Source: Streptomyces sp. RP5T (lineage in GTDB: Bacteria; Actinomycetota; Actinomycetes; Streptomycetales; Streptomycetaceae). From it: DNA of 33,075 nucleotides. Every line of letters starts with the position of its first letter. Within the stretch, counting starts at the first letter, position 1. Where the stretch lies: the NCBI RefSeq assembly GCF_003933965.1, contig NZ_RSAJ01000026.1, forward strand, positions 1 through 33,075, written 5' to 3'. The notes under the pieces were generated by a model, which saw nothing but the letters and a program-made list of their open reading frames with translations, was not told the DNA's origin and did not search any database. Below, one piece after another: positions 30,926 to 33,075 of the stretch. Both the position numbers and the translations under genes were made by a program.

Positions 30926-31957
30926 TCAGCCGTACCGGCGCAGCTCGTTGAAGAACCCGTCGACGACGTGCAGTTCGCCGCGCCGGGCCAGTTCGTCGTG
31001 GACGTACCGGCCGACGGCGAGGTCGAGCACCCCCAGGCCGAAGGGGGAGAACACCACCGTCCGGTCCGTCGGGACGGTCACCCGTCCGCTCAGCACGTCG
31101 TCCAGCGTGCCGTCGATGAAGTCCCGGTTCCCCGTGAGCCGTTCGGCCAGGTGCGGGGAGGTCTCGGCCTTGAGGCAGTGCTCGACGTCGTCGACGAAGT
31201 TGGCCGACGCGAGCAGGATCTCCGGGGCGAGATCGCGCAGGGACACGTGCAGGACCAGGGGGTGATGGCCGAACCACGACGGATCGTGGACGTGCGGGGT
31301 GCCGGCGACCGTGGCGAAGACCACCAGGTCGCTCGCGCGGACGAGGGATTCGGCCGAGTCGTGCACGGTCACCTTCCCGGGCGCCCCCGACCGCTCCAGA
31401 TATCCGCGGAACCCGGCGGCGCTCTCGGCGGACAGGTCGTGCACGCCCGTCTCCTCGAACTCCCAGCCGGTGCCGGTGAGATGGGTGTGGAGGTAGCGGG
31501 CGATCAGTCCGGTGCCGATGAAGCCCACCCGGGCCGGGCGGACCCGGCCCGCGCTGAGCCTTGCGGCCGCCAGCGCCGCCGAGGACGCGGTGCGCGTGGC
31601 GCTGATGACCGAGCTCTCCAGACACGCGAACGGGTAGCCGGTGTCGGGGTCGTTGAGGATCAGCACCGCCGACGCGCGCGGCAGCCCGGACCCGATGTTC
31701 TCCGGGAAGCTGGAGACCCATTTCAGGCCGTCCACACGCAGCGGTCCGCCCAGCGAGGCGGGCAGCGCGATGATCCGGGACGACGGACGGTCCGGGAACC
31801 TCAGGAAGTACGACGGCGGGTTCACCGAGTCGCCCGCCCCGTGCAGCCGGTAGACGGCCTCGACGAGGTCCGCGATCTCCGGTTCCCGCCCGTGCAGGAC
31901 CTGTTGCACCTGGGCGCCGGTGACCAGCGCGAAGGACGGGGCGTCGACGGTGCTCAT
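30926..31957 (-). CDS. sbnB: 2,3-diaminopropionate biosynthesis protein SbnB
   Basis: A 343-residue NAD-dependent dehydrogenase of the ornithine cyclodeaminase / mu-crystallin family. The Rossmann motif is ARVGFIGTGLIARYLHTHL. SbnB-type blocks include YFLRFPDRPSSRIIALPASLGG (in two parts: YFLRFPDRPS and RIIALPASLGG), GLKWVSSFPENI and NDPDTGYPFACLESSVISATRTA. It oxidatively cleaves the SbnA product into L-2,3-diaminopropionate and 2-oxoglutarate. Its start codon overlaps the dioxygenase stop (ATGA at 31954-31957), so it is translationally coupled to that gene. The 2-oxoglutarate it releases is the cosubstrate of that dioxygenase, which may be incidental. Full length. Confidence 0.92.
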   Translation of the reverse strand: MSTVDAPSFALVTGAQVQQVLHGREPEIADLVEAVYRLHGAGDSVNPPSYFLRFPDRPSSRIIALPASLGGPLRVDGLKWVSSFPENIGSGLPRASAVLILNDPDTGYPFACLESSVISATRTASSAALAAARLSAGRVRPARVGFIGTGLIARYLHTHLTGTGWEFEETGVHDLSAESAAGFRGYLERSGAPGKVTVHDSAESLVRASDLVVFATVAGTPHVHDPSWFGHHPLVLHVSLRDLAPEILLASANFVDDVEHCLKAETSPHLAERLTGNRDFIDGTLDDVLSGRVTVPTDRTVVFSPFGLGVLDLAVGRYVHDELARRGELHVVDGFFNELRRYG

Positions 31958-32940
31958 ACGCCGCTCACCTCGCCGTCGGCGCGCAGCACCGGGTCGCCGA
32001 GCGCGGCCAGCACCTCGCGCGGCCCCTCGAAGGGCTCGCGGCCGTGCGCCGTACGGATGTTGTCGACGAGCAGCAGGTCGCCGTCCTGCCAGGGGGCGCG
32101 CACGGTGTGGGCGTCGTACACCTCGTTGATCGTGCGCACCACGTCCGCGTCGATCGGACTCCCGTCGCCGAAGCGGGTGTTGAAGGGCAGCCCGTCGGCG
32201 CCGTACATGTCCACCAGGTATTCGCGCACTTCGGGCTCCGTGGTCCACTCGTTGAGGAAGGCGATCTGGTTGAACCAGCAGGGCGGGCCGCCGTCCGGGT
32301 GGCGGAGCACCGCGCCGCGCCGCTGCCGGGTGCGCAGCGAACCGTCGTCCTGCCAGGCGAACTCGATGGCGTGCCGGCGGCAGTAGCGTTCGACGGCGTC
32401 GCGGTCGTCCGTGCCGAAGGCCTCCTCGACCGAGGCGCCGATCTCCTCGTGGTAGGCCCGGGTCAGCAGCCAGCCATCCCGCTCGAAACGGGAGACCAGC
32501 TCGCGGGGCAGGTCCCGCAGTACCGCGGAGGCGTCGGCGAGCGGGGTCGCGCCCCCGGACGCGGGTGCCTCCAGACAGGCGAACAGCAGCAGGCCCGGGA
32601 ACCGGAGGCCGTAGCTGAGCTCGTGGTGCATGCACATCTGCTGGTTCGGCGGCCACTTGGTGGACGAGTACACGCCGTCCGCGTAGCGGCGCCGGGGCGC
32701 GAAGGGCTCGTGGTCGGGCATCAGGCCGTCGGTCAGGTGCCGGAAGACCGCCTCGCTCGTGGCGGGGTCGGCGAGGCCCAGCCCCCGCACCAGGACGCAG
32801 CCGTGGTCGAGGACGAGGGCCCGCAGCGGGTCGCGGTGCTCGGCGGCCCACTTCACCGGATCACCGCCGGACTCGGCGTGCAGGAACGGCGGGCTGCCCG
32901 GGGCCGGTTCGAGGGGAAGGAGCGAACTCGTGGACGACAT
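31954..32940 (-). CDS. TauD/TfdA (SyrP-like) Fe(II)/2-oxoglutarate dioxygenase
   Basis: A 328-residue non-haem iron oxygenase. The iron triad is His105-x-Glu107 (MCMHHELSYG) and His299 (DNIRTAHGRE), with Arg301-region residues for 2-oxoglutarate. The blocks GLRFPGLLLFACLEAPASGGATPLAD (split: GLRFPGLLLF, CLEAPASGGATPLAD) and GGPPCWFNQIAFLNEW are those of SyrP-like amino acid hydroxylases in nonribosomal peptide clusters. The start ATG 32940 (MSSTSSLLPLEP) follows AGGA by 8 bases. It is coupled to sbnB. The likely role is hydroxylation or epoxidation of diaminopropionate, an acyl-diaminopropionate or another residue of the product. Dapdiamide biosynthesis combines the same three types (DdaA, DdaB and the oxygenase DdaC). 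Substrate is not proven by sequence. Confidence 0.87.
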   Translation of the reverse strand: MSSTSSLLPLEPAPGSPPFLHAESGGDPVKWAAEHRDPLRALVLDHGCVLVRGLGLADPATSEAVFRHLTDGLMPDHEPFAPRRRYADGVYSSTKWPPNQQMCMHHELSYGLRFPGLLLFACLEAPASGGATPLADASAVLRDLPRELVSRFERDGWLLTRAYHEEIGASVEEAFGTDDRDAVERYCRRHAIEFAWQDDGSLRTRQRRGAVLRHPDGGPPCWFNQIAFLNEWTTEPEVREYLVDMYGADGLPFNTRFGDGSPIDADVVRTINEVYDAHTVRAPWQDGDLLLVDNIRTAHGREPFEGPREVLAALGDPVLRADGEVSGV

Positions 32941-33075
32941 CTCGGGGTTCCTAATCCTTGAGTAAGCGATTCCGGTTGGCTTCGTCAGGGGCGGCCAGGA
33001 CTGTTGATGTGGTGCGGTTTGCGGCGGCCTCGTGGGCACCGGGCTGACCCCTCTGGGTTCCTGGTCCTCTGAGAC
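32941..33075. other. Upstream region at window edge
   Basis: 135 bp before the dioxygenase start, to the window end. It contains the AGGA ribosome binding site (near 32949-32952) and AT-rich patches such as CCTAATCCTTGAGTAAGC, suitable for a minus-strand promoter. I cannot tell whether another cotranscribed gene precedes it. Confidence 0.35.

Noticed and set aside
29918..32386. 822-codon plus-strand frame opposite sbnA, sbnB and the dioxygenase
   Set aside because: It spans three recognisable minus-strand genes and has no domain of its own.
1..33075. tRNA, rRNA, CRISPR arrays, insertion sequences, integrase or attachment sites
   Set aside because: None seen: no tRNA-like T-arm/anticodon arrangement, no regularly spaced short repeats and no transposase or recombinase motif in any frame.

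Overview
The window is high-GC actinobacterial DNA, almost certainly from a Streptomyces chromosome. Genes show near-saturated G/C at third codon positions, GTG starts, ATGA stop/start overlaps and promoters with a -10 box directly upstream of the start codon. Several families are Streptomyces hallmarks: a SAV2148-type HEPN protein, an OleD-like macrolide glycosyltransferase, a sugar ABC operon without its own ATPase, and the sir-orf-cysHCDN cluster.

Layout. 1-5.4 kb: the 3' part of a HEPN protein gene and a DEDDh exonuclease behind what reads as a RecA-independent (PafBC-type) DNA-damage promoter; then a YeaK-like deacylase and an EamA exporter divergent from a LysR regulator, and an APH-type phosphotransferase. 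5.4-10 kb: a carbohydrate ABC operon (two permeases and a lipoprotein) and a macrolide glycosyltransferase preceded by a 25-bp near-perfect palindrome. 10-14.5 kb: a large MMPL exporter gene convergent with the glycosyltransferase, then DUF1697, SnoaL/DUF4440-like and ketopantoate-reductase-like genes.

14.5-23.9 kb, minus strand: a sulfur block. The upstream operon encodes ferredoxin-sulfite reductase, a 59-residue zinc-ribbon protein, APS reductase (CysH), APS kinase (CysC) and both sulfate adenylyltransferase subunits (CysD, CysN). It is followed by a sulfonate-type ABC importer (SsuA, SsuB, SsuC) and a sirohydrochlorin chelatase that makes siroheme for the sulfite reductase. Two short ORFs missed by length filters lie in the leaders: a 27-codon peptide ending ICPVR before the sulfite reductase, and a 34-codon peptide ending RCVR before ssuA. 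Both put a Cys codon just before the same GTG CGC TGA CG string at the foot of a hairpin, which suggests cysteine-responsive attenuation of both units.

24-29.2 kb, minus strand: a GNAT acetyltransferase, an exported protein of unknown function, a GAF-domain regulator and an AidB-like acyl-CoA dehydrogenase. 29.2-29.9 kb is largely gene-free and carries a degenerate duplication of the sbnA 3' end and terminator. 29.9-33 kb, minus strand: sbnA and sbnB for L-2,3-diaminopropionate, translationally coupled to a TauD/SyrP-like Fe(II)/2-oxoglutarate dioxygenase. This looks like the edge of a natural-product cluster whose promoter side runs off the right end.

All calls come from reading the sequence and recalling protein families; no database search was run.
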